DNA of 64,000 nt from CBDCFT01 sp965216365. GTDB lineage: Bacteria; Pseudomonadota; Gammaproteobacteria; Arenicellales; CBDCFT01. The notes beneath the pieces were generated by a model, which was not told the DNA's origin, made no database searches, and saw only the letters and a list, made by a program, of their open reading frames with translations. Positions 9,501-18,664 of the stretch are shown piece by piece (positions within the stretch are counted from its first letter, which is position 1; each line of letters opens with the position of its first letter). The DNA lies in assembly GCA_965216365.1 (NCBI GenBank), contig CBDCFT010000055.1, forward strand, positions 74,760 through 138,759, in the 5' to 3' direction. A program made the translations under genes and the position numbers.

Positions 9501-10454
9501 GTGAAACTTCCCGATTTTGTAATAACAGGCGCTGCCAAATCAGGCACGACGACACTACACAAGTACCTTAGTAATCATCCGGACATCTATATGTCGAAGC
9601 CAAAAGAGCCAGAGTTTTTCGCACGAGATGATGTATATTCAAATGGCCTCGATTGGTATTCCCAGCTATTCGAAAGCGCGTCAGCCGACCAGATTTGTGG
9701 CGAAGCTTCCACTATTTACAGCCTCTGGCCTCTTTTCCCCAATGCGACTAAACGCATGCAACGGGTCATTCCCAATGCAAAATTGATTTACATCATGAGG
9801 CACCCTGTCGATAGAGCATATTCGTTTTACGTACAACTGATCAAAAGCGCTCAAAACGAGAATCAAAAATATAAAATTCGTCGGACTTTCGAACAATGCA
9901 TATTTGAACAAAAAACGCCAGCTTGCTCAAAAGAAGAGTTTTTCGCCACGTTTCAACATCACTTGCCCGACTGCCCGGAACTTTTTCTCAGCGGCAGCGA
10001 CTACACAACGCAAATCGAACACATTGAAAATTATTTTCCGAAAGAATCGATTCTGCTGTTATTGTTTGATGACCTCATGTCTGAACCTGCAGAACTTCTT
10101 GAAAAAATTTACAAGTTTCTCGGAGTCAATAGCAACGTCGATTCGGCATACGAATCACCAATAGTTGAAAATGCAGCTATAGACCATATGGAAAGAAAAC
10201 TTGAAAACACCATAGTGCGACAGCTTAAAAATTTACCGGGTTCAGGTTTGGGCGCTCGTCTTCTCCCTGCTGAATTCAAATCCTTTGTGTTAAACACCGT
10301 CAAATCATTTTCGTACTTTCAATCAGATATCGATGAGATCAAACCGAAACGTATGTTGCCAGAGACCCGGTCACACTTAATCAACAGATTTCGAGAATCG
10401 AACAGGAAACTATCGATTCGTCTTGATCGCGACTTATCTCATTGGAATACTTAA
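9501..10454 (+). CDS. PAPS-dependent sulfotransferase
   Basis: 317 residues, GTG start directly giving MKLPDFVITGAAKSGTTTL. The AAKSGTTT loop at residues 11-18 is the 5'-phosphosulfate-binding site. The 3'-phosphate motif is YIMRHPVDRAYSFY at about 94-107. KPKEPEFF near residues 34-41 is typical of heparan-type and bacterial glycan sulfotransferases. The enzyme would move sulfate from PAPS to a hydroxyl or amino group of a sugar in the cytoplasm. It is closely similar in layout to the sulfotransferase at 17783-18664 and is one of four in this window. No PAPS-synthesis genes are visible here. The acceptor is unknown; the glycan made by this locus is the likely one. Confidence 0.9.
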   Translation: MKLPDFVITGAAKSGTTTLHKYLSNHPDIYMSKPKEPEFFARDDVYSNGLDWYSQLFESASADQICGEASTIYSLWPLFPNATKRMQRVIPNAKLIYIMRHPVDRAYSFYVQLIKSAQNENQKYKIRRTFEQCIFEQKTPACSKEEFFATFQHHLPDCPELFLSGSDYTTQIEHIENYFPKESILLLLFDDLMSEPAELLEKIYKFLGVNSNVDSAYESPIVENAAIDHMERKLENTIVRQLKNLPGSGLGARLLPAEFKSFVLNTVKSFSYFQSDIDEIKPKRMLPETRSHLINRFRESNRKLSIRLDRDLSHWNT

Positions 10455-10556
10455 GTAGCTCTCGTTATTCAAACAAATAAAGTTTGGTCGGGGGAGGCAG
10501 TACAGATCCACATCACAGTAATAGAATCAAGATTACACTAGTTGTATCGTTGTTAG

Positions 10557-10760
10557 ATACACTCGGACCTGCTCCCTCCACCAGTAGCACCTGATTCGAC
10601 AGCTCCCACATCGTATCGTGATCTACTCGGTCTGAAATTGTTGAACAGATCATCAACAACCGATACGATTTTTCTTGCATTAACCGCCCAACTAGTGGTC
10701 TTCAATGTAAAATCATCGGGAGTGCTGAAACTGGTCGAATCAAACGGATTTTGCCTTACA
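10557..10760 (-). pseudogene. Remnant of the C-terminal part of a beta-helix protein gene
   Basis: On the minus strand this stretch is clearly related to the 3' part of the gene at 38831-40630. Shared blocks include the DNA for VDDLFNNFRPS, YDVGAVESGATGGG and the upstream DDF.LK segment, with scattered substitutions. Only about 65 codons survive. Neither a start nor the upstream PKD and beta-helix parts can be found, and similarity stops abruptly on both sides. It therefore marks a third, mostly deleted copy of this gene family, about 28 kb from the two others. The rest of the 485-base gap (10455-10939) shows no other gene. Confidence 0.8.
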
Positions 10761-10939
10761 AAGCGTTAGAATGAGAAAATCAAAAATTGAAACCTGTGAA
10801 TGAAGTAATTGAACTACAATCAATGCTATCGAAACGTTGACTATTGTCGCGTGCCTTGCAATAACTGAATTTCCGGTGAGCCTGAACGATTACCCTTTAT
10901 TATGATCAGAGATAATTCGAGAAAAGAAGACATGTATCT

Positions 10940-12226
10940 ATGTTGAAGAGCTACTTTCTACCACAAAGAAAGGCTTATTTTCGTGGAGGAACCGCTAGGC
11001 TGTCGGACTTGGTCTGGATACAGCGCCGTCTTAGAATTGATTCTAATGATATAGAAGAAAACACCATCGGAGACTGCCATCAAATAATTTCTGAACATTT
11101 ACGGAACAATCATGTATTCAGCTATGGCGCAGCACGAATGGGACTATACGAGGTGCTAAGAGCCTTGGGTGTCAACCGTAACGATGAAGTGATTGTGCCT
11201 GGATTCACATGTGCCGTGGTCGTCAATGCTATTCGATTTTGTGGTGCAATTCCAAAATACGCTGATATCGAACTTAGTACTTTAGGGGCGCATCCTAATC
11301 AGATAGAGAAGCTGATTACCCCACGAACGAAAGCGATAATAATTCACCACATGTTTGGGATTCCTTGTGACATAGAAGGTTCGATACAAGTCGCAAAACA
11401 ACGGAATATCCCTGTTATCGAGGATGTCGCGATGGGGTTGGGAGGGCAATTTAAAGGACAATTGCTGGGTACGTTTTCGGACGCCAGCATATATTCAACA
11501 GAACGTACAAAAATGATCTCTACAGTGAATGGTGGGATATTAGCGACAAACGACGAACAATTGGCCCAATCTCTTGAACAACGTTATAGGTCATTAAGCA
11601 TTCGATCTCGCCGCGAGACGAATTTGGCATTGAATGCATGGTCACTCGATTATTTCAAAAAATCGCCTCTTCTGGGTCACCACTACGGAAAAGTTATCCG
11701 GCAAATCAGAAAAATCAGAATAACCCGAGGTTTACCCAAAGCATTTGAGTGTGAATCCTTTCAAGCTAAGGAACTATATGAAGACGAATACCAAGGTATA
11801 CGCCACAATGGATACCCATGGAGAATCAGGAGTGATCAGTTACTTCTCATGATTCGACAATTGCGTCGATTAGGAGAACAAATCGAACACCGTACGGAAT
11901 TGGCTACAGAGTTACTGGAAGTAATGAAGCAGAAAGGTGTCGGGATCCCAAGCATCGATGAACATACGATGCAACCAGCATGGCTAAGATTCCCTTTCTG
12001 GGTCGAAGAGCGCGAATTGTGGAGAAAAAAGTTGGAGAGTGCGGGAATTGAATGCGGGTATTGGTTCGAAGCACCAGTCCACCCCAAAGAATCCTGCGAC
12101 AATCCTGCATTTTCTTACGTTTCAGGAAGCTGCCCCAACGCCGAATGGTTAAGTGAGCGAATTTTGAATATTCCTATTACGCCAAGGGTAAGTTCATGGA
12201 TGATTAAGCGGATTCGCAAACTGTAA
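10940..12226 (+). CDS. DegT/DnrJ/EryC1/StrS-family aminotransferase
   Basis: 428 residues. The PLP fold of sugar aminotransferases is recognisable: GAARMGLYEVLRAL near residue 60, DEVIVPGFTCAVVVNAI at about 80-97, VIEDVAMGLGG around 162, and the lysine segment STERTKMISTVNGG with Lys191 as the likely Schiff-base residue. The segment VNGGILATND matches the family's G-G-x-x-x-TND motif. These enzymes put an amino group on a nucleotide-activated keto-sugar. The sequence is distant from the second DegT-type gene at 23131 and has longer C-terminal parts, so the substrate is probably different. It follows the pseudogene scrap and precedes a kinase-like gene. Confidence 0.87.
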   Translation: MLKSYFLPQRKAYFRGGTARLSDLVWIQRRLRIDSNDIEENTIGDCHQIISEHLRNNHVFSYGAARMGLYEVLRALGVNRNDEVIVPGFTCAVVVNAIRFCGAIPKYADIELSTLGAHPNQIEKLITPRTKAIIIHHMFGIPCDIEGSIQVAKQRNIPVIEDVAMGLGGQFKGQLLGTFSDASIYSTERTKMISTVNGGILATNDEQLAQSLEQRYRSLSIRSRRETNLALNAWSLDYFKKSPLLGHHYGKVIRQIRKIRITRGLPKAFECESFQAKELYEDEYQGIRHNGYPWRIRSDQLLLMIRQLRRLGEQIEHRTELATELLEVMKQKGVGIPSIDEHTMQPAWLRFPFWVEERELWRKKLESAGIECGYWFEAPVHPKESCDNPAFSYVSGSCPNAEWLSERILNIPITPRVSSWMIKRIRKL

Positions 12227-12361
12227 CTGCGAATATCCGGCGCTTGTTAGTTTGTATTTTACAACTATTGCAGATGACCATAAGAGTCATCTCTTAAGCA
12301 CTTATTGATTTAAACTTACGGAAAAGCATCACCTAATATGCTCATTAGTCCCGAATAAACA

Positions 12362-13303
12362 ATGGTAGATTTAAGCGAAGTTCTAAACGAAAAACGCTTT
12401 TCCGATTTACGTGATTGCACTGCGAATGCGTTAAGCATCAGTCGCAATAACATAACACTTGAACAACTCGGACCCGCCAAAGGTATACCGGATGAAACGC
12501 TGAAACTAACGGTCTACGATCAACATAGTCAACCTGTTGCCGTAGTTTTATACTCTAACCCTGCTACGCCCAATATGGTTCGCCATAGTATGGAAAGAGC
12601 TATTGCAGCCGGTGAGGCTTTGGGACCGGATTTGGGTAAAACAGCATTACAACCCATTGCCGAAGGCATAGTCGACGGACTTAGTTATGCGGTTCTTCCT
12701 TACCTTCAAGCATTAAGCAAAAACAAATTTGTTTGGTACGCTCAACGTGCTTATTTTGGTCCCAGGATATTAGCCTGGCTCCGTCAAGCCACGGAAGTCA
12801 CCATAAGCAAACACGATCCGAAAGGACATACAAATAATTTCATAGAGCCACTTAGGTACATCGCGCAGCATAGCAACATCGATTCGTCCCTGCGCATCGC
12901 CGCCACAAATACACTCAGCCGTCTCGCCGACCAGCAGTTACAAATGAAACATGTGCTCATGCATGGCGATCTTTGGTTAGGAAATATTATGATAGAACCT
13001 AACAACAGCAATTGGCTAAAGGGTCCGCGGTTTGTCATTATAGACTGGCCCAGCGGGACGCCACAGGGTTATCCGATTTACGACCTGGTGCGCCTCGCTG
13101 GATCTCTTAAATTGCGGCCACATCAATTTAGAAATGAACTCAATCGGCATTTATCGATATTGGATTGCACGCCGGACGACGCTCTGTCATATCTTTTGAG
13201 TGGCTTGGGATACATAGGCATGACCTCGGAAAATTTTCCAACCGATCGGTATGTGAGTATGTCGAAACTTTGCTTTGATCGTGTAAAGTTCGCGATCACC
13301 TAG
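12362..13303 (+). CDS. APH-like phosphotransferase (aminoglycoside/choline kinase fold)
   Basis: 313 residues. The catalytic loop is VLMHGDLWLGNIMIEP at about residues 198-213, with Asp of HGD as the catalytic base and Asn as metal ligand. The second metal aspartate is in VIIDWPSG at about 227-234. The N-terminal lobe is weakly conserved, with no obvious glycine loop. The fold phosphorylates hydroxyls of small molecules or sugars; given the glycan locus, a sugar or lipid-head-group acceptor is more likely than an antibiotic. Substrate cannot be told from sequence. It is in line with the aminotransferase upstream, with 135 bases between them. Confidence 0.8.
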   Translation: MVDLSEVLNEKRFSDLRDCTANALSISRNNITLEQLGPAKGIPDETLKLTVYDQHSQPVAVVLYSNPATPNMVRHSMERAIAAGEALGPDLGKTALQPIAEGIVDGLSYAVLPYLQALSKNKFVWYAQRAYFGPRILAWLRQATEVTISKHDPKGHTNNFIEPLRYIAQHSNIDSSLRIAATNTLSRLADQQLQMKHVLMHGDLWLGNIMIEPNNSNWLKGPRFVIIDWPSGTPQGYPIYDLVRLAGSLKLRPHQFRNELNRHLSILDCTPDDALSYLLSGLGYIGMTSENFPTDRYVSMSKLCFDRVKFAIT

Positions 13304-13318
13304 CTGACACTTTGACTT

Positions 13319-13531
13319 ATGGGGCACATGAATCGAATCTATAGTATTCCAGAATACTTCATTCGTAAGTACAAACGCCTACCACCTGTTTCAGTGCAGG
13401 AAACGCGAATATCGGCACCGATATACATGATATGTTATATCGCTCGTTCTGTTTGGCAACCGCATTGGCCACCGTACCAACTCGGTTTTGAGCTATGTCG
13501 AAAGCACCAAAAGACGGAAAATACTTGGTAA
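13319..13531 (+). CDS. Possible short ORF, perhaps the 5' part of the following gene
   Basis: 70 codons starting 15 bases after the kinase gene. The product is basic with an aromatic-rich middle (WQPHWPPYQ). It ends at a TAA that is in frame with the next ORF, and the eight codons between the TAA and the next ATG are open. It is either a small independent gene or the N-terminal part of the ParB-like protein interrupted by a stop. No family was recognised. Confidence 0.35.
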   Translation: MGHMNRIYSIPEYFIRKYKRLPPVSVQETRISAPIYMICYIARSVWQPHWPPYQLGFELCRKHQKTENTW

Positions 13532-13555
13532 GTACCTAGGCTTACGCACGCACAG

Positions 13556-14269
13556 ATGAAGTTCTTGTTGCGCGAATGCTACATAAGATGGAATTTAGGT
13601 GAAGAACGTCTACGGATTTCCCTAAATCCCGCGAATATCAAATATGAATTCGACGGTTTTCCTGCCCAGAATCAGCGCCTCAAACTTTTGGCGAATCCCC
13701 GCATTCCCCGCAAAGCCCTATCAATTCTCTTGCGAGCGGTCTGGGAGTTCAGTGATTTCAGGATCCCTGAAGAAATCATTAACCGAGTTCCTATCGAACA
13801 GACCGCGGTCTTCCAGCGTATGAAGGACATCTCGGATCACCGTGACGACCTTAGGGCAAGCCATACTTACAGAGATATAAGGGAGCGGCTGCAGGCGGAC
13901 GGAATATTCCGGCACAAAGGATACTCCATTCGATCTGCTAATGAAATCGAAGGGTGCATTCATAATTGCTTTCTTGACTTGATCCTTAGCATGGAATCGC
14001 AGGGCTATATCGAGGATCGCACGAACGATTTTGCGACCGGCGGCATCGGCACCTTCTTTATTGATCACGATGGTTCAATTCTAAAGGGGGGAGCCGCCAC
14101 ACACAGATTGGCTGCCGCTAAAATCACAGGACTGAAAGGTGGTTTTCCTGCGCGCATCATCGGAGCTCATTCAAATTGGCTTGCAGATCAAAACATTCAT
14201 GACGCACGCGATCTCGGCCGCCTCGACGCGGCAATCCGCGCTGTGGAAGTCAAAAACAACCCCCTTTAA
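13556..14269 (+). CDS. Hypothetical protein with ParB-like nuclease-fold motif
   Basis: 237 residues. Near residues 165-185 it reads GIGTFFIDHDGSILKGGAATHRLAAAK, split here by context: an F-I-D-x-D-G-x-I turn followed by GG.A.HRLAAAK resembles the GxHRxxAA motif of ParB/Srx-like domains. The rest is not recognised. The frame is open upstream through 13532 to a single TAA at 13529-13531, and the ORF ahead of it (13319-13531) is in the same frame, so the real gene may once have been longer and been cut by one nonsense change. Neighbours are a kinase and a sulfotransferase of the glycan cluster. The function is unknown. Confidence 0.65.
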   Translation: MKFLLRECYIRWNLGEERLRISLNPANIKYEFDGFPAQNQRLKLLANPRIPRKALSILLRAVWEFSDFRIPEEIINRVPIEQTAVFQRMKDISDHRDDLRASHTYRDIRERLQADGIFRHKGYSIRSANEIEGCIHNCFLDLILSMESQGYIEDRTNDFATGGIGTFFIDHDGSILKGGAATHRLAAAKITGLKGGFPARIIGAHSNWLADQNIHDARDLGRLDAAIRAVEVKNNPL

Positions 14270-14512
14270 CGTCTGTTAAAAGCCTAAGTGTTTAGTAGTA
14301 GTCATGAAGTTGGGGTGGTTAGCCTAATTTCAACTATCGTTGATCCAACGCTTTACCTTGTGTCGCTTCGCAGATAATAATATATCGGTTCTTTTCAGTT
14401 ATTACCTACAATACTCGTCAATCGTTATTAGACTCCTAAATTTAGAACTAGTGATATTTTTTTGGTTTGTCGTATTAACCTGAATTTAAAGCAACCATGC
14501 TCTGGCTAAAAT

Positions 14513-15367
14513 ATGGAAGATCGTAGAAATTACAAAAATATCTGCCCAATATTTATAGTCTTAGGTTTTCCAAAATGCGCCACCACATGGATACATCGAC
14601 AGCTCGAATCCCATCCTGCAGTCGGATGTACAAAAACGAAAGAAATAAACTACTGGACGAAGTCCTACGAAAAGGGATCAAGCTGGTACACGCAGCAGTT
14701 CCCAAATGACAAATCCTATAAAGTTTTCGCTGAGGTATGCCCTCACTATGTCTACAAGGAAGCTATAACCCGAATTATCGAAAATCTTTCTGAATTCGAT
14801 GTGAGATTTGGAATATCGCTTAGAAACCCGTACGAACGGACGTTTTCTCACTACTGGGACGTTTTGCGAAGCGGTCGCGCGCAGGGGAGTATAGAGTCAG
14901 TCATACATCGGGTGCCTCCAGTCATTGAGCAGAGTCTATACGGTTCAAAATTGAAAATGGCGGGCGAATATCTATCATTGAATGAACTCTTTGTCTGTCA
15001 ATTCGAACGTATTAATTCTGACCCTGGTTATGTTGTCGAGGAACTGTTTCAGTTCATAGACGTTGATCCAAACCACAAGTCGGGGAACCTGACACAAAAG
15101 GTTAACGCTGGAAGAAAAGCTACCCACCTTGATATGTCATTAAAAAAATTAGAAATGTTTACAAAGCGTTGTGGGTTGAAACGCGAACACTTGCTTCGGT
15201 TCGGTTTATGGTCCTACTTCGAAAAAATGAATCACTCACTTTCAAAAAAACGTCCAATCCCTAAAATGGACGCTTCTGATAAACGATTCTTGGAAAGTAC
15301 TCTTAATCCAGAGATTGAATTATTGGAGGACTTACTAAATATTTCTTTTCAACATTGGAAAGACTGA
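14513..15367 (+). CDS. PAPS-dependent sulfotransferase (divergent type)
   Basis: 284 residues. The 5'-phosphosulfate loop is LGFPKCATTWIH at about residues 19-30, and the 3'-phosphate motif is ISLRNPYERTFSHY at about 102-115. KTKEINYW around residue 43 stands where other family members have KPKEPxFF. The protein is shorter and quite different from the other sulfotransferases in the window, so it is likely to act on a different position or acceptor. A 243-base AT-rich gap without recognisable features (14270-14512) separates it from the ParB-like gene. It converges with the minus-strand operon that ends at 15523. Confidence 0.87.
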   Translation: MEDRRNYKNICPIFIVLGFPKCATTWIHRQLESHPAVGCTKTKEINYWTKSYEKGSSWYTQQFPNDKSYKVFAEVCPHYVYKEAITRIIENLSEFDVRFGISLRNPYERTFSHYWDVLRSGRAQGSIESVIHRVPPVIEQSLYGSKLKMAGEYLSLNELFVCQFERINSDPGYVVEELFQFIDVDPNHKSGNLTQKVNAGRKATHLDMSLKKLEMFTKRCGLKREHLLRFGLWSYFEKMNHSLSKKRPIPKMDASDKRFLESTLNPEIELLEDLLNISFQHWKD

Positions 15368-15522
15368 GTGTTCCTAAATATTGAGTCGTGTTACTAGAAT
15401 TTGCTCAGATTATTGTCGATACATCGATTTTTAGTCTGCAAGAAATATTTATAGTTGCTAAAACGAATGGGTCTTAATTAATTCCACTATAATATTTTTA
15501 CCTTTCGACTAAATTCTGCACT

Positions 15523-16416
15523 TCAAGCACTCCATTCAGAAAAGTCCATATCTAACAATAGACTTAGTTTTTCAACCTCAACGCTTGCATCCTGTCTAAG
15601 TGAACTTCTGACATTTTCGTCCATTTGTTTTCGATGTGCTTGCCGAGTGGTCATCAAATCGACAACATTTATAAGTTTAAGCCGCAAAGTCGGTGCGAGG
15701 TACCGTCTGGCCTTTTCCGCGAAGAGTTTTTTGAGGATATAGTGAATATTTTTAGCTTTTCTCTCTTTGTGAGCATTAATTCGTTCAAATTCCGTTTTGA
15801 AAGAAGTATTCACCTCCAGAAAATTTAATATTCGTTGAAATACTATATGCGGTGTTTTCTTAAAATCATCGTATTTCTCGACATGAATTTGCGATCGGCC
15901 AAAATGCTCCAGATAACATTCAATTTGGCTCGCATAGTTCATCACTTCCCTGTAGAAAAGAAGATTCGGACATCGTACTGCCATACCCACAGTTGGCAAT
16001 CCCTCCCCACGTTTGCGAGATTCTTCCTGCTTTAAAGCCTGGGCAAAATCAGCTATTGGTTCAGTCGAAGCTAATACCATTTGCGAATGCCACGCGTACA
16101 TCGCTTCAACTGGGTCTCGTAACATAATCAAAATCTTTGCCTTTGGACTGTAGTCACTTATGGCTGCGGCAGCACGTTTTGAATACAGTGACAAAATTGA
16201 TGCATCGAGCACAACGGTAGTTTGATCCAAAATGCGAAAGAGGCTTAAATATTCGGTTTCGCTCTTTGGTTTAACCAGATCCAGATCAAGACAAAAATAA
16301 TTAGACTCCTTTATTCTCGAAACACAGATTTGTGGATGCCGACCAAGATATACGCTCATGGCGGAGGTACCTGCTTTAGGAGCACCGACGAAAAAAGCAT
16401 TAGGTTTCAAAGTCAT
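15523..16416 (-). CDS. PAPS-dependent sulfotransferase
   Basis: 297 residues. The N-terminus FFVGAPKAGTSAMSVYL carries the 5'-phosphosulfate loop, KESNYF follows, and ILIMLRDPVEAMYAWHSQM at about 88-106 is the 3'-phosphate motif. It is the last gene of the minus-strand operon. Its start codon directly abuts the stop of the upstream glycosyltransferase gene, which points to translational coupling. The likely job is sulfation of the glycan built by the operon, using PAPS in the cytoplasm. The acceptor is not predictable. Confidence 0.9.
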   Translation of the reverse strand: MTLKPNAFFVGAPKAGTSAMSVYLGRHPQICVSRIKESNYFCLDLDLVKPKSETEYLSLFRILDQTTVVLDASILSLYSKRAAAAISDYSPKAKILIMLRDPVEAMYAWHSQMVLASTEPIADFAQALKQEESRKRGEGLPTVGMAVRCPNLLFYREVMNYASQIECYLEHFGRSQIHVEKYDDFKKTPHIVFQRILNFLEVNTSFKTEFERINAHKERKAKNIHYILKKLFAEKARRYLAPTLRLKLINVVDLMTTRQAHRKQMDENVRSSLRQDASVEVEKLSLLLDMDFSEWSA

Positions 16417-17790
16417 CTATGATTGTTTGTAGCTAGACAAAGCCAATTTATTCTCACATAAAGGCATTCCAAAATCCGGCTTTTCATTTGTTTCTCCGAG
16501 CACCCATCTATACACTTCTGTCACCTGTTGCGCTTTAGCTTGCCAAGTAAAGAGGTTAAACACCCGCCGCCTTGCCATCTCGCTCTTACAAAAAATAACA
16601 CTAGGATCATTAACGAGCTCGACCAAGACTTTGCGAAACCCTTCGATAATCTGATCTCTGGTACCGATTGGCACACTAAAACCGGCGTCTTGAGTTGCTA
16701 ATTCTCCCGGACCACCATAATCAACGATAATTGGAACAAGCCCTAAAGCCATTGCCTCAAGAACTACACCCCCCCCGAATTCTCGTATGCTAGGAAATCC
16801 GAGCACACTGGATTTAACAAGTCGATCTTGAAGTTCCGTGTGGTCTATCCACCCGTCGAGTTTGACTTGACTTGCAATATCGAGTTTTCGGACAAGATCT
16901 TTCAGATTCCCCATCTCTGGCCCGTCTCCAATGATATCCATCTCGAGTTTTTTCTCTTTGGCCAGTTGTGCCGCCGCCTCTAAAAGCATATCGGCTCCTT
17001 TGTAGGGAACCAGTCTGCCAACAAAGGCAACTTTAATCGGTCTCCGGTCTAAGTTTTCCACACGACGTGTAAATCTTTCTTTCAATATGGCATTTTCAGG
17101 AATATAAACACACTTTTCATGATACTTTTTGGCGATTTGAGAATATGTCGCACGCGACCCCACCACAATTGCTTTCGCAAAACGCCTCGTCGCGTTATGG
17201 TAAGGTAGCAATTTATAAGCCGAACGGGCGTAAGAAAGCCATTCTCGTTCTTTTACGCGTTCTTTTTCGAATCCGGCTGGCCATGGCAGCCCCCCATTTA
17301 TCGGTCCAATAACAAATGGGATCATTAATCTGTGGCACTTTTGCGCCATTAGACTGGGAACTGTCGGGCTAACCGGGGTCAATCTATGAACAAGATCAAA
17401 ATCAGAGTTTCGTAACCTTGTTTCAAACTCTTTCCAAATCAAGTGTTCAAAATAGTAGTAGGAAATTGACGACAAAGCCATAACTGTCGTCCATCCTCTA
17501 TTCGCCCCACCCCTTATTTTCTTGGAAAAACTGTGTACTTTTTTTGCAACGAGCTCAGAGTCTATCGCACTAAAGTCTTGCCCCTCCTTTAAGCCCGCTC
17601 TTACAAAGGCGTCTCGATTTCTAATTTGAGTTACAATATGAACATCGTTAATTTCGGAAATCGCTTTCGCGTTCGACCAACCAGCAAGCGGCACACTTAC
17701 CCACTCAGGATTCGCAGATTCCGCTAGTAGAAGGATTCGATATGATTTTTTTTTACTAGTCATTTCATGTGCATATAAGCAGTTAAACAC
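16417..17790 (-). CDS. Glycosyltransferase family 4 (GT-B fold)
   Basis: 457 residues; an internal ATG at 17763 (start MTSKKKSYRIL) would give a more usual N-terminus and avoid the 8-base overlap with the upstream gene. The GT-B C-terminal half is clear: IKVAFVGRLVPYKGADMLLEAA at about residues 248-270, and an EFGGGVVLEAMALGLVPI segment (around 338-355) that matches the family's E-x7-E region. VIGPINGGLPWPAG in the N-terminal half is also typical of GT4. The enzyme would add a sugar from a nucleotide donor to the lipid-linked glycan on the cytoplasmic face. It lies between two sulfotransferase genes in the minus-strand operon. Confidence 0.9.
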   Translation of the reverse strand: MFNCLYAHEMTSKKKSYRILLLAESANPEWVSVPLAGWSNAKAISEINDVHIVTQIRNRDAFVRAGLKEGQDFSAIDSELVAKKVHSFSKKIRGGANRGWTTVMALSSISYYYFEHLIWKEFETRLRNSDFDLVHRLTPVSPTVPSLMAQKCHRLMIPFVIGPINGGLPWPAGFEKERVKEREWLSYARSAYKLLPYHNATRRFAKAIVVGSRATYSQIAKKYHEKCVYIPENAILKERFTRRVENLDRRPIKVAFVGRLVPYKGADMLLEAAAQLAKEKKLEMDIIGDGPEMGNLKDLVRKLDIASQVKLDGWIDHTELQDRLVKSSVLGFPSIREFGGGVVLEAMALGLVPIIVDYGGPGELATQDAGFSVPIGTRDQIIEGFRKVLVELVNDPSVIFCKSEMARRRVFNLFTWQAKAQQVTEVYRWVLGETNEKPDFGMPLCENKLALSSYKQS

Positions 17791-18664
17791 TCCAGTCAGC
17801 GGTATGTCGCTTTACTACGCTATGGTAACTATCACATTCTATCGATTCACCCAGCCACTGCCCTAAAATTCCTAAATCCTTATCAAATATTTCTTTCAAC
17901 CTAAGTTCGGCCAATTCGTCAAGTGTCGGTCTAGATTGAACTTGCCAACGCTTTTTAACACGATCTCGAAATTTTTGTGAAATGATTGAGTTCAAAATAT
18001 TTTTTCTGAGGTAACTTGAAACGGGATTCTCTATTATCAAATCTCGAACAGGGCTTCGGCGCATCCTATCTCGCGATCGATTTCGTACATCATCGACTTT
18101 CCAATTGGGAGTTCCTTCATACTCTAAGAATTTGAATATCCGATTCAACTCCTGATTAGGGGCCTTGGCTACGCGTTCGAAAAATACTAGTAATATTTGC
18201 TTCCTAGAGAATCGTTCTATATATGGCGTCAACTGTGCCGAATAGCAGCTATACTCGACCAATCGAGGAAATTTTTTTATAGCGTCATTTATCGGCCCGT
18301 CAAGTTCTCGTGTGGTCCATTCATGTAAATATTGTGATACCAATCGATCTAACGGATGCCGAATAACATATATAAGTTTTGCGTTAGGCAATGTTTCTTT
18401 TATTCGGTCAGCCGAATTGGGATACGTGGGCAGTTTAGTATAGTGTGTACTGGACTCACCACACATCGCTTCGGAGGAGGCGCTCATAAATAGACCCTTG
18501 TACCAGTCCAATCCTTTCTCCCATTGTTCGCAATCACTAAAAAAATTCGGCTCCTTTGGCTCAGACATGAATATTCCCGGATGTCTAGCTAATTGTTCAT
18601 GAATTGAACTCGTCGCGCACTTCATGGCGCCAATAATTAAAAAATCAGGTAAGCGAGCATTCAA
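17783..18664 (-). CDS. PAPS-dependent sulfotransferase
   Basis: The start chosen is TTG at 18664, which overlaps the upstream glycosyltransferase stop as TTGA and has an AAGGA ribosome site nine bases ahead; a TTG at 18712 would also be in frame. From 18664 the protein has 293 residues and begins NARLPDFLIIGAMKCATSS, containing the 5'-phosphosulfate loop. KEPNFF and YVIRHPLDRLVSQY (3'-phosphate motif) follow. It is clearly homologous to the sulfotransferase at 9501, sharing LPDF, the KEPxFF block and PNAKLIY, so the two probably arose by duplication. The role would be glycan sulfation in the cytoplasm. Confidence 0.9.
   Translation of the reverse strand: MNARLPDFLIIGAMKCATSSIHEQLARHPGIFMSEPKEPNFFSDCEQWEKGLDWYKGLFMSASSEAMCGESSTHYTKLPTYPNSADRIKETLPNAKLIYVIRHPLDRLVSQYLHEWTTRELDGPINDAIKKFPRLVEYSCYSAQLTPYIERFSRKQILLVFFERVAKAPNQELNRIFKFLEYEGTPNWKVDDVRNRSRDRMRRSPVRDLIIENPVSSYLRKNILNSIISQKFRDRVKKRWQVQSRPTLDELAELRLKEIFDKDLGILGQWLGESIECDSYHSVVKRHTADWSV

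Noticed and set aside
12272..12292. Perfect seven-base hairpin AGATGAC/GTCATCT downstream of the aminotransferase gene.
   Set aside because: No T-run follows, so it is not a convincing terminator.
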